Source: NZQO01 sp964639255 (GTDB lineage: Bacteria > Bacteroidota > Bacteroidia > Flavobacteriales > Flavobacteriaceae). From it: a stretch of 64,000 nt of DNA. The notes under the pieces are model-generated. The model was not told the origin of the DNA. It worked only from the letters and a program-made list of their open reading frames with translations, and ran no database searches. Made by a program: the position numbers and the translations under genes. This document shows positions 1 to 8,147 of this stretch, one piece after another. The first letter of the stretch is position 1. Every line of letters begins with the position of its first letter. The stretch covers positions 18,510 through 82,509 of the forward strand of contig CAZXDP010000006.1 in the NCBI GenBank assembly GCA_964639255.1, given 5' to 3'.

Positions 1-1245
1 GTAGGCTACACAAGCCGCGTGGATATCGTTCATAATATTGTGCAGCTTATCGTCAACCTCCTTGGCAGACCAATTTAGCCTCAAGGAGTTCTGCGACATT
101 TCCAAACCAGAAGTAGCAACACCACCGGCATTCGATGCCTTACCGGGGGAGAACAATATCTTAGCTTTTTGGAAAACTGAAATGGCCTCTGGCGTGCAAG
201 GCATATTAGCACCTTCGCCAACACAGATACAACCATTGTCGACCAACCTTTGGGCTTCTTCCTCGTTTAATTCATTTTGTGTAGCACAAGGCAAGGCGAT
301 ATCGCAGGCAACACTCCAAGGACGCGCTCCCTCTACGTATTTTGCCGAAGGATATTTATCCACATATTCTTTAATGCGGCCCCGTTTTTCATTTTTAATG
401 TACATAATGTGCGCCAATTTCTCTGCATTGATGCCTTCCTCATCGTGAATATATCCTGAAGAATCAGATAGGGTAATAACCTTACCGCCCATCTCGGTGG
501 CCTTCTCGGCGGCATATTGCGCCACATTTCCAGATCCTGAAATGACTACTGTTTTTCCTTTAAAAGTCTCTCCGCGCGTTTCGAGCATATTCTTGGCAAA
601 ATATACGTTGCCATAACCCGTGGCTTCTGGACGAATAAGTGACCCGCCATAGCTAAGGCCTTTTCCAGTCAATACCCCAGTAAATTCGTTGCGCAACCTT
701 TTGTATTGGCCAAACATATACCCTATCTCGCGCGCACCTACTCCTATATCTCCGGCGGGTACGTCGGTATTGGGCCCAATATGGCGGGCCAATTCCGTCA
801 TGAAGCTTTGGCAAAAACGCATAACCTCGTTATCGCTTTTTCCCTTCGGGTCAAAATCAGATCCTCCCTTTCCACCGCCCATGGGGAGTGTGGTCAAGCT
901 ATTTTTAAAAACCTGTTCGAATCCTAAAAATTTCAGAATGCTCAAATTTACGCTGGGGTGGAAACGAAGTCCGCCCTTGTAAGGACCTATGGCCGAGTTG
1001 AACTCTACGCGATACCCACGGTTTACCTGGGTTTCACCATTGTCGTCGGTCCAAGGAACTCGGAACAAGATGGTGCGCTCTGGCTCTACCATGCGCTCCA
1101 ACAATTTTTTATTTTGGTATTTTTCGTTTTTTTCAATAAACGGAATAACGGTTTCGGCAACTTCGGTAACGGCCTGCATAAATTCGGGCTCGTTGGGATT
1201 CGTCTTCTCTACCTTCGAAATGAAATCTTTTATCGTATCTGTCAT
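1..1245 (-). CDS. gdhA: NADP-specific glutamate dehydrogenase (3' end cut by window edge)
   Basis: Reversible reductive amination of 2-oxoglutarate to glutamate with NADPH, a main ammonium-assimilation route in the cytoplasm. Translating the minus strand from the ATG at 1245 gives 415 codons without a stop. Visible motifs are the substrate-lysine region GGLRFHPS (about residues 91-98), GGGKGGSDFDPKG (123-135) and the Rossmann stretch VVISGSGN (233-240). These match the hexameric, roughly 445-residue bacterial NADP enzymes, so about 30 C-terminal residues lie outside the window. The gene is divergent from the beta-barrel gene at 1414 and has its own -7 box. No internal stop or frameshift was seen. 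Confidence 0.95.
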   Translation of the reverse strand, partial: MTDTIKDFISKVEKTNPNEPEFMQAVTEVAETVIPFIEKNEKYQNKKLLERMVEPERTILFRVPWTDDNGETQVNRGYRVEFNSAIGPYKGGLRFHPSVNLSILKFLGFEQVFKNSLTTLPMGGGKGGSDFDPKGKSDNEVMRFCQSFMTELARHIGPNTDVPAGDIGVGAREIGYMFGQYKRLRNEFTGVLTGKGLSYGGSLIRPEATGYGNVYFAKNMLETRGETFKGKTVVISGSGNVAQYAAEKATEMGGKVITLSDSSGYIHDEEGINAEKLAHIMYIKNEKRGRIKEYVDKYPSAKYVEGARPWSVACDIALPCATQNELNEEEAQRLVDNGCICVGEGANMPCTPEAISVFQKAKILFSPGKASNAGGVATSGLEMSQNSLRLNWSAKEVDDKLHNIMNDIHAACVAY

Positions 1246-1286
1246 GTATAAATAGTTTGGTTGAAACAGGTCTTAATTTCAGGTCA

Positions 1287-1294
1287 CAAATATA
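1287..1294 (-). promoter_or_regulatory. -7 promoter box of gdhA
   Basis: On the minus strand this reads TATATTTG, an exact match to the Bacteroidota -7 consensus TAnnTTTG. It lies about 41 bp upstream of the gdhA ATG. No well-spaced -33 TTTG was found. Confidence 0.55.
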
Positions 1295-1377
1295 CAGGAT
1301 ATGCCAAAAACAGAACGCTAAATTTTTACTAATACACTAAAATTGCCCATTATATTTCCCTGTTAGATATGTTTTTA

Positions 1378-1385
1378 TATATTTG
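1378..1385 (+). promoter_or_regulatory. -7 promoter box of the beta-barrel gene
   Basis: TATATTTG matches TAnnTTTG exactly, 28 bp upstream of the ATG at 1414. Together with the minus-strand box at 1287-1294 it makes a divergent promoter pair. Confidence 0.55.
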
Positions 1386-1413
1386 TTACGTCTCAATCTA
1401 AACCTAAGCGATA

Positions 1414-2214
1414 ATGAATACCAGATTTCTGCTAGTGGTATTTCTCTTCTTGGCCGTTTCTAAGCAGGAAGTTTTTAGCCAATTTGGATTTTCCCACGAA
1501 GTAGGCCTCATTACCGGACCGGTCGCTTTTTACTCAGATTTTGGATTGCGCAACGACTTTGACACGAACAAGGGGAATGTGGGTTTTGGAATTGGCCTGG
1601 TACACTACATTAATTTTGCCTACAGTGCCGACTGTAATTGCTATACTCGAGATACTTATTTCAACGATCACTTTAAACTTCGAAATGAGCTTACCTTCCA
1701 TAAGACAAACTTCGACCATTTTGGCGAATTGGTAGCACCCGATGAAACTTCTGTTTTTTCAGACCAGCTTAGAGCGATGAAAGGTTCTACCACCGTTTTT
1801 GAGATTGGTTCGCAACTTGAGTACTTCCCGCTTAGCATACGCGACTTTTCTTCGGGCGGATACAAAATTGCCCCTTTTGTTAGCTTTGGCGTACACTGGG
1901 TGAGCTTCAATCCAGAGGTTACCTCAGAACTTGGTGCGATTAACACGCCCATCTCTACTCCTGTGAAGTACATTAATGGTTTTCAGCAGGAGGGCGATAG
2001 TACTTGGTCTATCGTAGGTAGCGTAGGCATTCGATACAAGCTTACCCCTTTGAGCGATTTGATGCTCGATAGTCGCTGGGGCTACTATTTTAGCGATTGG
2101 GTGGATGGTTTAAATCCTTCTATAGATAACAATGGCGTATTGCCAGTACCCGAGAACAAATCGAACGATTGGATTTACTGGTTGAACATTGGGTATATCT
2201 ACTACCTAGATTAA
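1414..2214 (+). CDS. Predicted outer-membrane beta-barrel protein (THC0290_0291-like)
   Basis: 266 residues with a signal peptide (hydrophobic residues 5-16, then SKQEVFSQ) and a mature part rich in alternating aromatic/polar strands (for example GFGIGLVHYINFAY and SLRWGYYFSDW-like stretches), ending in YIYYLD with a terminal aromatic run typical of outer-membrane barrels. I recall similar Flavobacteriaceae proteins being named THC0290_0291 family, but that name is from memory. The function is unknown. It is divergent from gdhA and followed by a strong terminator, so it is probably transcribed alone. Start choice fits the promoter box 28 bp upstream. Confidence 0.75.
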   Translation: MNTRFLLVVFLFLAVSKQEVFSQFGFSHEVGLITGPVAFYSDFGLRNDFDTNKGNVGFGIGLVHYINFAYSADCNCYTRDTYFNDHFKLRNELTFHKTNFDHFGELVAPDETSVFSDQLRAMKGSTTVFEIGSQLEYFPLSIRDFSSGGYKIAPFVSFGVHWVSFNPEVTSELGAINTPISTPVKYINGFQQEGDSTWSIVGSVGIRYKLTPLSDLMLDSRWGYYFSDWVDGLNPSIDNNGVLPVPENKSNDWIYWLNIGYIYYLD

Positions 2215-2234
2215 ATAGATAAGTCACTAAAAAG

Positions 2235-2262
2235 AAAAGGAGCCAAAATGGCTCCTTTTTTC
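2235..2262. terminator. Bidirectional intrinsic terminator
   Basis: Stem GGAGCCA/TGGCTCC with a short A-rich loop, flanked by an A-run on the left and a T-run on the right. It sits between the convergent beta-barrel gene and the trans-sulfuration enzyme gene and could serve both. Confidence 0.8.
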
Positions 2263-2283
2263 TATTATAATTAAATATTTAGA

Positions 2284-3426
2284 TTATCCAATCGCTTGTT
2301 CCAAATCGGCGATGAGGTCGTCGGCATCTTCGATGCCAACGCTCAATCGAATAAGCGAATCTACCACCCCGGTTCGCTCCCGCTCCTCTTTTGGGATGCT
2401 CGCGTGTGTCATACTTGCTGGATGGCCCGCTAAACTCTCTACCCCGCCCAAACTTTCGGCCAAGGTGAAAATCTTTAAGCGCTCCACTATTTTAATAGCC
2501 TCTTCGTAATTGTTTCCCTTGGTGGTAAAGGAAATCATCCCCCCAAAATCCCGCATCTGCGATTTTGCCACTTCGTGGTTGGGATGGCTCTCCAAACCGG
2601 GCCAATACACCTTCTCTATTTTGGGATTGGTGCTAAGGTACTCAGCAATTTTGCGTCCGTTTTCGCAATGCCGTTGCATTCGTAGATGCAGGGTTTTCAA
2701 GCCGCGCAATACTAAAAAACTATCCTGCGGTCCACATACGCCCCCGCTGGCATTCTGTATAAAATAAAGCCGCTCGGCCAAGTCCTTATCTTTTACCACC
2801 AAGGCTCCCATGACCACATCGCTATGCCCCCCAAGATACTTCGTAGCACTGTGCATCACGATATCTGCCCCCATATCTAAAGGCTGCTGTAGATAGGGCG
2901 TGGCGAAGGTATTGTCTACCGCCAACAAAACATTGTGTTTTTTCGCTACTTGCGCTGCTTTCTTGATGTCGATGATATTCATCATAGGGTTTGTTGGCGT
3001 CTCCACCCAAAGCAGCTTGGTATTCTCGTTAATGTATTTTTCAATGTTCTCGGCCTGTTCCATCCCTATAAAGTGAAACTTAATTCCAAACTGCTGAAAA
3101 ACCTTAGTGAACAACCGATAGGTGCCTCCGTACAAGTCGTTGGTGGATATTACCTCATCGCCCGGTTTGAGCATTTTTACAATGGCATCAATAGCCGCCA
3201 GCCCGCTGCCAAAGGCAAGGCCGTATTCCCCGTTTTCAAGGCTGGCAAAGGCTCGTTCCAGAGCGCTTCGGGTTGGGTTTCCGCTGCGCGAATATTCAAA
3301 TCCCTTATGACCGCCCGGCGTACTTTGGGAATAGGTACTTGTTTGGTAGATAGGAGGCATCACGCTGCCGTAGGCAGGATCTATATCGTGTTGCCCTCCG
3401 TGAATTGCTTTTGTGTTGAATTTCAT
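2284..3426 (-). CDS. Cystathionine gamma-synthase/lyase family PLP enzyme
   Basis: 380-residue trans-sulfuration enzyme of the Cys/Met-metabolism PLP family. It starts MKFNTKAIHGG, the usual N-terminus of the family, and contains the PLP-lysine motif SATKYLGGHSD near residue 200, the substrate-side ETPTNP and a C-terminal SLGGVESL/HPASMTH region. These features suit cystathionine gamma-synthase (succinyl- or acetyl-homoserine plus cysteine) or gamma-lyase; sequence alone does not separate them. An in-frame start 22 codons upstream (at 3492) would add a leader unlike the family, so 3426 was chosen. It stands alone, converging on the beta-barrel gene. Confidence 0.88.
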   Translation of the reverse strand: MKFNTKAIHGGQHDIDPAYGSVMPPIYQTSTYSQSTPGGHKGFEYSRSGNPTRSALERAFASLENGEYGLAFGSGLAAIDAIVKMLKPGDEVISTNDLYGGTYRLFTKVFQQFGIKFHFIGMEQAENIEKYINENTKLLWVETPTNPMMNIIDIKKAAQVAKKHNVLLAVDNTFATPYLQQPLDMGADIVMHSATKYLGGHSDVVMGALVVKDKDLAERLYFIQNASGGVCGPQDSFLVLRGLKTLHLRMQRHCENGRKIAEYLSTNPKIEKVYWPGLESHPNHEVAKSQMRDFGGMISFTTKGNNYEEAIKIVERLKIFTLAESLGGVESLAGHPASMTHASIPKEERERTGVVDSLIRLSVGIEDADDLIADLEQAIG

Positions 3427-3595
3427 ATCGGTTCTATGTATTGATTCAGAAAGAAGACATTGATCGCACAAGTTACGCGATCGCAAAGGCATTTTTACTA
3501 TAATTTTAAGAGTTGCCCATTGTATTCTTATTACTTTTGAAAAGCAAATGTAGCAGTTTGTTTTCAGATAGATAATGCAGATCCCATTTTAACGA

Positions 3596-4372
3596 ATGAA
3601 TAACAATCGTATCGTGCTCGCCCTGGTTCTTACCGCATTGGTAGGCTGCAGCAATCCGCCGGAAATAACCCTCGCCGCTGAAGGGTTTACCGAGGCCGAT
3701 CTCGCCATTTGCAAAAAGGGTGACTGCCCCACGATTACCGCCGATTTTATCTTCGTAACGCAACCCGAAACTATAGGCGATAAAATTAATCCTGTTATAC
3801 GGGAATTCGTAGCACGCTCGTTTATGAATGCTGGCGATGAAACCGCCGCCACAACACAAACACCGCTCCAGGCGGCCGAAGCGTTCGCCAAGCGCTACCA
3901 ACGGGACAAAGAGGAGTTTCCAGAAATGACGGGAAGCTATGAAGCTGTAGTTACGGTAAGGGACAGTTACCTATCGCAAGTCTTGCTTAGCGTTGAGATG
4001 AAACAATATACATATACCGGCGGCGCGCACGGCTACGGAAGCACCGAATTCGCGAACTTCAACCCAGAAACCGGAAACACCCTTTCCGTAATCGATCTGT
4101 TCTTCGATTTAGATGAATTCAAATCTTTGGCTGAGCAACATTTCCGTGAGAAATATGCTATTTCAAAGGAGGCATCCATAAACGCTACGGGATTCTGGTT
4201 CGAGAACGAGCGATTTCATTTGCCCAATAGTATTGGTTTTTCAGATAAAGGGGCTATTCTTCATTACAACCCGTATGATATTGCCAGTTATGCCGAAGGC
4301 GCCATAGAGTTCACCATCCCTTGGGAAGAGGTAGCTCCCCTTTTGGCAGAAGAAATTACACCGAACTTTTAA
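3596..4372 (+). CDS. DUF3298/DUF4163-type lipoprotein
   Basis: 258 residues. The N-terminus is a lipoprotein signal with the lipobox LVGC at about residue 18. The middle holds a DUF4163-like region (ITADFIFVTQPETIGDKIN), and the second half a DUF3298-like region with the family hallmark YTGGAHGYG followed by FNPETGNTLSVIDLF. Such domains occur in RsiV-like anti-sigma factors and PdaC-like proteins, but here there is no sigma factor or deacetylase domain. It is probably an exported, membrane-anchored protein of unknown role. Nine bases separate it from the ArsC-like gene, so it likely heads a three-gene run to 5638. Confidence 0.75.
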   Translation: MNNNRIVLALVLTALVGCSNPPEITLAAEGFTEADLAICKKGDCPTITADFIFVTQPETIGDKINPVIREFVARSFMNAGDETAATTQTPLQAAEAFAKRYQRDKEEFPEMTGSYEAVVTVRDSYLSQVLLSVEMKQYTYTGGAHGYGSTEFANFNPETGNTLSVIDLFFDLDEFKSLAEQHFREKYAISKEASINATGFWFENERFHLPNSIGFSDKGAILHYNPYDIASYAEGAIEFTIPWEEVAPLLAEEITPNF

Positions 4373-4381
4373 CTTAAACCT

Positions 4382-4732
4382 ATGAAGAAGATATATTACC
4401 TCTCAAGCTGCAACACCTGCAAGAAAATAATGGACGAGCTGGAATTGGGCGATGCTTTCATAAAACAAGATATAAAGAAACAAGGCATTACCGAAGAAGA
4501 AATAGAAGAGCTTTACAACTTGGCGGGTAGCTACGAGGCACTGTTCAGCAAACGCGCCAAGCGCTATACCGAGCGAAACCTGAAGGAAGAACGCCTTTTG
4601 GAAGAAGACTATAAAAACCTGTTGCTAGAGCACTACACCTTTTTAAAGCGTCCCGTAATTGTGAACAATGACGAAATTTTTATAGGGAGCAGCGAGAAAA
4701 CCATCGCCGCCGCGAAGCAGTCAATCAAATAG
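4382..4732 (+). CDS. ArsC/Spx-family thioredoxin-fold protein
   Basis: 116 residues, the size of the family. Near the N-terminus is the redox motif SCNTCKK (CxxC type, residues 9-15), and near the C-terminus FLKRPVIVNN, matching the conserved Arg-Pro of ArsC-like glutaredoxin-fold reductases. It may act as an arsenate reductase-like or general thiol reductase; no ars operon genes are nearby, so arsenate specificity is not supported. It lies 9 nt after a lipoprotein gene and 3 nt before a DMT transporter gene. Confidence 0.8.
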   Translation: MKKIYYLSSCNTCKKIMDELELGDAFIKQDIKKQGITEEEIEELYNLAGSYEALFSKRAKRYTERNLKEERLLEEDYKNLLLEHYTFLKRPVIVNNDEIFIGSSEKTIAAAKQSIK

Positions 4733-4735
4733 CCG

Positions 4736-5638
4736 ATGAACGCACGCATCGCCGCGCTCCTTGCCGCCACGGCCGCCAGTACTATTTATGGGGTAAACCA
4801 TACCATTGCAAAGGGCTTGATGCCCGAGGTTATTGGGCCGTTTGGCTTTATCCTGCTTAGGGTGCTGGGCGCTGCCGCCCTGTTTTGGTTGATAAGCTTA
4901 TTTTATAGATCGGAAAAAATAGAGAAATCGGACTGGTTGCGCATTTTGGGCTGTGCCATTTTCGGCATGGTGCTCAATATGAACTCGTTCTTCAAGGGTC
5001 TCGAACTTTCAACGCCCATTAACAGCTCGGTGGTAATTACCTTGTCACCAGTATTGTTGCTCGTGCTCTCGGCCTTTTTTCTGAAAGAGCGTATCACTTG
5101 GCGAAAGGCAACGGGTATTGGAATTGGATTGGCGGGTGCGCTTGCCCTTATACTCTTTGGAGCCAAAACCCAAGCGAATGCCCCAAACATTCCGCTTGGC
5201 AACTTATTATTTATCGCCAATGCGGCTTCCTATTCCGTATATCTCATTTTAGTAAAGCCATTAGTGTTGAAATACAGCAGCATTACCTTGATGAAACTTT
5301 TCTTCCTCTTTGCCGTGCTCATCAATGCACCCATTGGCCTATCGGAATTTACAGCCGTGAGCTGGGGCACGCTTTCCGTGGAAACCCTTGTAAAATTAGC
5401 TTTTGTAGTACTGGGCACCACCTTTTTAACCTATCTGTTCAACATCTATGCGTTACGGCAGCTTAGCCCTTCCACCATTGGTGCCTTTATCTACCTGCAA
5501 CCTGTAATTGCCACCCTCTTTGCGGTGCTTGTGGGGGCAGATAAGTTAACGCCCATTCGATTGCTTGCGGCTGGGCTAATTTTTTTCGGAGTGTTTTTAT
5601 CCATCCGCAAACCGAGGGGAAGCCGCGTTCATTCTTAA
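4736..5638 (+). CDS. EamA/DMT-family transporter
   Basis: 300 residues with about ten hydrophobic segments arranged as two five-helix EamA halves; the second half contains the characteristic SPSTIGAFIYLQPVIATLFA stretch in a helix 8-9 position. It is an inner-membrane drug/metabolite transporter, typically an exporter of amino acids or other metabolites; the substrate cannot be told. The start follows the ArsC-like stop by 3 nt, suggesting cotranscription and coupled translation. Confidence 0.85.
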   Translation: MNARIAALLAATAASTIYGVNHTIAKGLMPEVIGPFGFILLRVLGAAALFWLISLFYRSEKIEKSDWLRILGCAIFGMVLNMNSFFKGLELSTPINSSVVITLSPVLLLVLSAFFLKERITWRKATGIGIGLAGALALILFGAKTQANAPNIPLGNLLFIANAASYSVYLILVKPLVLKYSSITLMKLFFLFAVLINAPIGLSEFTAVSWGTLSVETLVKLAFVVLGTTFLTYLFNIYALRQLSPSTIGAFIYLQPVIATLFAVLVGADKLTPIRLLAAGLIFFGVFLSIRKPRGSRVHS

Positions 5639-5650
5639 CACGGAAACCCG

Positions 5651-5679
5651 TTTGGTTTCAAGGAATCTATGTATCTTAG
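5651..5679 (+). promoter_or_regulatory. Probable promoter of the SnoaL-like gene
   Basis: TTTG at 5651-5654, 17 bp, then TATCTTAG at 5672-5679, which differs from TAnnTTTG at one position. The same variant TATCTTAG precedes the asparaginase-like gene at 35720, supporting its use as a -7 box. Confidence 0.4.
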
Positions 5680-5700
5680 TGTGCTAAAAACCACTTAGTT

Positions 5701-6063
5701 ATGACAACTCAGGAAATCGCGAACAATTTAACCCAATGGTGTAACAACGGAGATGAAGCCCGTTGTTATGAAGAACTGTATAGCCCCGAAATAGTGAGCA
5801 TTGAGGCAGGCGGAGAACATCAAGTATCCCGCGGCATGGAAGAAGTCGCCAAAAAGGGCGAATGGTGGCGTGACAATTTTGAGGTACACAGCACACGAAC
5901 CAACGATCCTATTGTGGCCGACAACTGGTTTACCGTTCTCCACGAAATGGACATTACCCACAAACCCAGTGGCGAACGTAGCCAAATGGCAGAACTAGGA
6001 GTGTATCAGGTAAAGGATGGTAAGATTGTGAAAGAACAATTTTTCTACGACACAGAATCCTAA
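5701..6063 (+). CDS. SnoaL-like (NTF2-fold) protein
   Basis: 120 residues starting MTTQEIANNL, with the pattern of SnoaL/NTF2-like cone-fold proteins: an N-terminal helical part containing a YSPEIVSIEA segment, then a GMEEVAKKGEWW stretch, then beta strands ending in VKDGKIVKEQFFYD. No catalytic residues can be assigned; family members range from polyketide cyclases to ligand-binding proteins of unknown role. It is a single gene convergent with the thioesterase gene. Confidence 0.75.
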   Translation: MTTQEIANNLTQWCNNGDEARCYEELYSPEIVSIEAGGEHQVSRGMEEVAKKGEWWRDNFEVHSTRTNDPIVADNWFTVLHEMDITHKPSGERSQMAELGVYQVKDGKIVKEQFFYDTES

Positions 6064-6110
6064 GTGTGTACAATAGGATTATACCATACTTCATGCCGAA
6101 TCAACCATTC

Positions 6111-6587
6111 CTATTCTAGGTCCTTGGGAATTTGTCCGTGTCTTCGGGTATCTGCTTTAGTGAGCACTTTATAATCCTCGGTTTTTTCGACCCCGTCCAA
6201 AAAGGTAAACAGCTCTTCGGGCAAAGGCGTTAGCTTTCTGGTTTTCAGGTTTATCCAGGCGCCCAGCATATCGCACCTGCCCAGGTTTTGTCCTTTATGG
6301 TTGTAAAAGTTATGCCGAAATTCAAAAAAAGTCCCATCTTCCGAAAGTCCTTTTAGCTGCAGCGAAACCTTTAAGGGCTTTTCGGGAAAGGCCTCCTTAA
6401 AATAGAACATATGCTCATACAGTGCTACCGGCCCTAAGTTGAGCTCGGCAAGGTGTTTTTGGCCAAATCCCCTATCGCTGAAAAAGCTCATTCGGGTGTG
6501 GCTCATATAGTCGATATAGGCGCTGTTACGCAGGTGCCTGTTGGCATCTACATCGTCCCATCTAATTTCAAATTCTTTTATATACAT
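6111..6587 (-). CDS. Acyl-CoA thioesterase (4HBT hot-dog family)
   Basis: 158 residues. The N-terminal IRWDDVDANRHLRNSAYIDYM matches the 4-hydroxybenzoyl-CoA thioesterase signature, with the catalytic Asp in WDDVDANRH, and the single hot-dog domain fills the chain. It probably hydrolyses acyl-CoA thioesters in the cytoplasm. Its start overlaps the stop of the upstream alpha/beta hydrolase gene by 10 nt, so it is the last gene of the TetR-hydrolase-thioesterase operon and is likely under that repressor. Confidence 0.85.
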   Translation of the reverse strand: MYIKEFEIRWDDVDANRHLRNSAYIDYMSHTRMSFFSDRGFGQKHLAELNLGPVALYEHMFYFKEAFPEKPLKVSLQLKGLSEDGTFFEFRHNFYNHKGQNLGRCDMLGAWINLKTRKLTPLPEELFTFLDGVEKTEDYKVLTKADTRRHGQIPKDLE

Positions 6588-7432
6588 AGTGATTCTTTTT
6601 CATCTTTTGTTAAAAATTGTACAATGCGATTGGGCGTTTCTGGCGCAGTGAGGTTATGATCTTGTCCGCTGGTGAAAAAAGTGGTAAACCGATCGCGTGT
6701 TGGCAGTGATTCCCGTATATGGGCAATGGGCGTTACGGAGTCTGATTCCTCATGAACTACTAGCACAGGCGCGTCAACCCTATTAAAAAAATGTTCCATT
6801 GTAAGCTCGTGTGCAGGTACTTTTAACACCGAATCGATTTTGACCTTCAAATTTTTCAATGTATGCTCCTTGAGATACAAATTCTCTTGGAAGAAATCGA
6901 GAATGGAATGCAACCCGGCTGGTGCCCCCATGATAACATAGCGACCTACCGGAATATCGGGCTGCGCCAAAAACGAATAAGCCCCTACCAGACTACCCAA
7001 CGAATGGCATACCATAGAGTGGAATTCGCCATACATGTCAATCGTTTTCGCAACCGCCAAGCGGTACATTTCTAAATGAAGTTTCTTTCCCTTGGACAAT
7101 CCGTGAGCCGGTGCGTCTATGCTGTACAGGCTAAATTCATTGGTGTCCAATAAATCCAAATAGGGTTTCCAGCGTTTGGAATGGCTCATCCAACCGTGGA
7201 GGAAAAGTATTTTTTTAGGGCCATTTCCCCATTGGTGCAACGCTACCTCGGCATCGGGCACTTGTATGTATCGCGTCTGGGCCGATTGGAAAAACTGTTC
7301 CCCTTCGGGCGTTAACGGCACCCTATCTACCCGGCATAGCAACTTAAATGCCTGTTCCCTGTTCAGTTTTGGAAATACAGAAGCCGTGGTATTTAGGTAT
7401 CCCCCAATAAGTTTTGGCACTATCTTCTTCAT
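6578..7432 (-). CDS. Alpha/beta hydrolase
   Basis: 284-residue alpha/beta-hydrolase with an oxyanion-hole motif FLHGWMSHSKRW, a nucleophile elbow CHSLGS (the first Gly of the usual GxSxG is replaced by Cys), an acid residue in EESDSVTP and a catalytic His in GQDHNLT. No signal peptide, so cytoplasmic. The substrate is unknown; the adjacent thioesterase suggests ester or thioester metabolism. It follows the TetR gene by 30 nt and overlaps the thioesterase start. Confidence 0.85.
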   Translation of the reverse strand: MKKIVPKLIGGYLNTTASVFPKLNREQAFKLLCRVDRVPLTPEGEQFFQSAQTRYIQVPDAEVALHQWGNGPKKILFLHGWMSHSKRWKPYLDLLDTNEFSLYSIDAPAHGLSKGKKLHLEMYRLAVAKTIDMYGEFHSMVCHSLGSLVGAYSFLAQPDIPVGRYVIMGAPAGLHSILDFFQENLYLKEHTLKNLKVKIDSVLKVPAHELTMEHFFNRVDAPVLVVHEESDSVTPIAHIRESLPTRDRFTTFFTSGQDHNLTAPETPNRIVQFLTKDEKESLCI

Positions 7433-7462
7433 AATTTCTATATCCTATCTTTTCGTTTTGCC

Positions 7463-8056
7463 CTATTGTAGCGAGAGGGTGTGTATTAGGTTCCGCAGAT
7501 GTTGCACCGTCCTTGAAATGGCCTGTGGAGTTTGTTCCAATTTACTCATCATGATGCCCCCCTCGAGCGTAGCAATAAAGATGGTGCTGTAAAAAGCTAC
7601 ATCAATATCTGGTTTTACCTGTTGGTTCTTGATCCCGTTTTCCAATAATTTTGTAACTGAAGTTTTTAATTCTCCCAACATCGCAAGAGCTTGTTGGCGT
7701 AATATGGGGTTGCTATCGTCTGCTTCCACGGCCGCATTCATAAGGGGACAACCTCCTTCGTACAAGGGAGTTTGCATATAATTTTCAAAAAAACCGAAAA
7801 TGGCCTCGAACTTCTGCTTAAAATTAGGCGCCTCCCGTACGGCCGTCGCAATTTCTGAAAACATAACCGTCGACAACTTCTGAAGGGCGAGCCGTTCCAA
7901 ATCCTGTTTGCTGTTAAAGTGCCTGTAGATAGCACCCTTGGTAAAACCTGTAGCCTTGGTAATATCGCTTATAGAGGTCGCCTTATACCCTTGCGTATTG
8001 AACAGGTTCGCGCTTTCCCGTAGAATGGTCTGCTTGGTCATTTCTGCATTTCTCAT
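7463..8056 (-). CDS. TetR/AcrR-family transcriptional regulator
   Basis: 197 residues. The N-terminal helix-turn-helix covers about residues 8-53, with TQGYKATSISDITKATGFTKG-type sequence followed by IYRHFNSKQDL, the classical TetR signature. The C-terminal part is a ligand-binding helical bundle resembling the TetR_C domains of lipid or drug regulators. It heads an operon with the hydrolase and thioesterase genes. An 8-bp inverted repeat lies 7 bp upstream of its ATG, fitting autorepression. A second ATG five codons in (MTKQTI) is possible. Confidence 0.92.
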   Translation of the reverse strand: MRNAEMTKQTILRESANLFNTQGYKATSISDITKATGFTKGAIYRHFNSKQDLERLALQKLSTVMFSEIATAVREAPNFKQKFEAIFGFFENYMQTPLYEGGCPLMNAAVEADDSNPILRQQALAMLGELKTSVTKLLENGIKNQQVKPDIDVAFYSTIFIATLEGGIMMSKLEQTPQAISRTVQHLRNLIHTLSLQ

Positions 8057-8062
8057 ACCACA

Positions 8063-8082
8063 AAGATACCAATCGGTATCTT
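8063..8082. promoter_or_regulatory. Palindromic operator, probably for the adjacent TetR regulator
   Basis: AAGATACC-AATC-GGTATCTT: two perfect 8-nt inverted arms with a 4-nt spacer, lying between the divergent TetR and YheT-like genes, 6 nt upstream of the TetR ATG. Size and symmetry are typical of TetR-dimer operators. Assignment to this repressor is inferred from position. Confidence 0.65.
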
Positions 8083-8121
8083 AAAAGCAAAAACACGGTG
8101 GCGGTTTATGATAGTTTTAAG

Positions 8122-8129
8122 TAATTTTG
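8122..8129 (+). promoter_or_regulatory. -7 promoter box of the YheT-like hydrolase gene
   Basis: TAATTTTG matches TAnnTTTG. It overlaps an in-frame TTG at 8127, so translation cannot begin there if this box is used; the ATG at 8148 becomes the natural start. Confidence 0.5.
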
Positions 8130-8147
8130 AGCCAAAGCAGCGTGCCT

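Noticed and set aside
3427..3595. SAM riboswitch upstream of the trans-sulfuration gene
   Set aside because: No recognisable SAM-I/II core helices in the short upstream segment; only a GCGATCGC palindrome was seen.
4382..4732. Arsenic resistance operon
   Set aside because: Only an ArsC-like thioredoxin-fold protein is present; no arsenite efflux pump or ArsR nearby.
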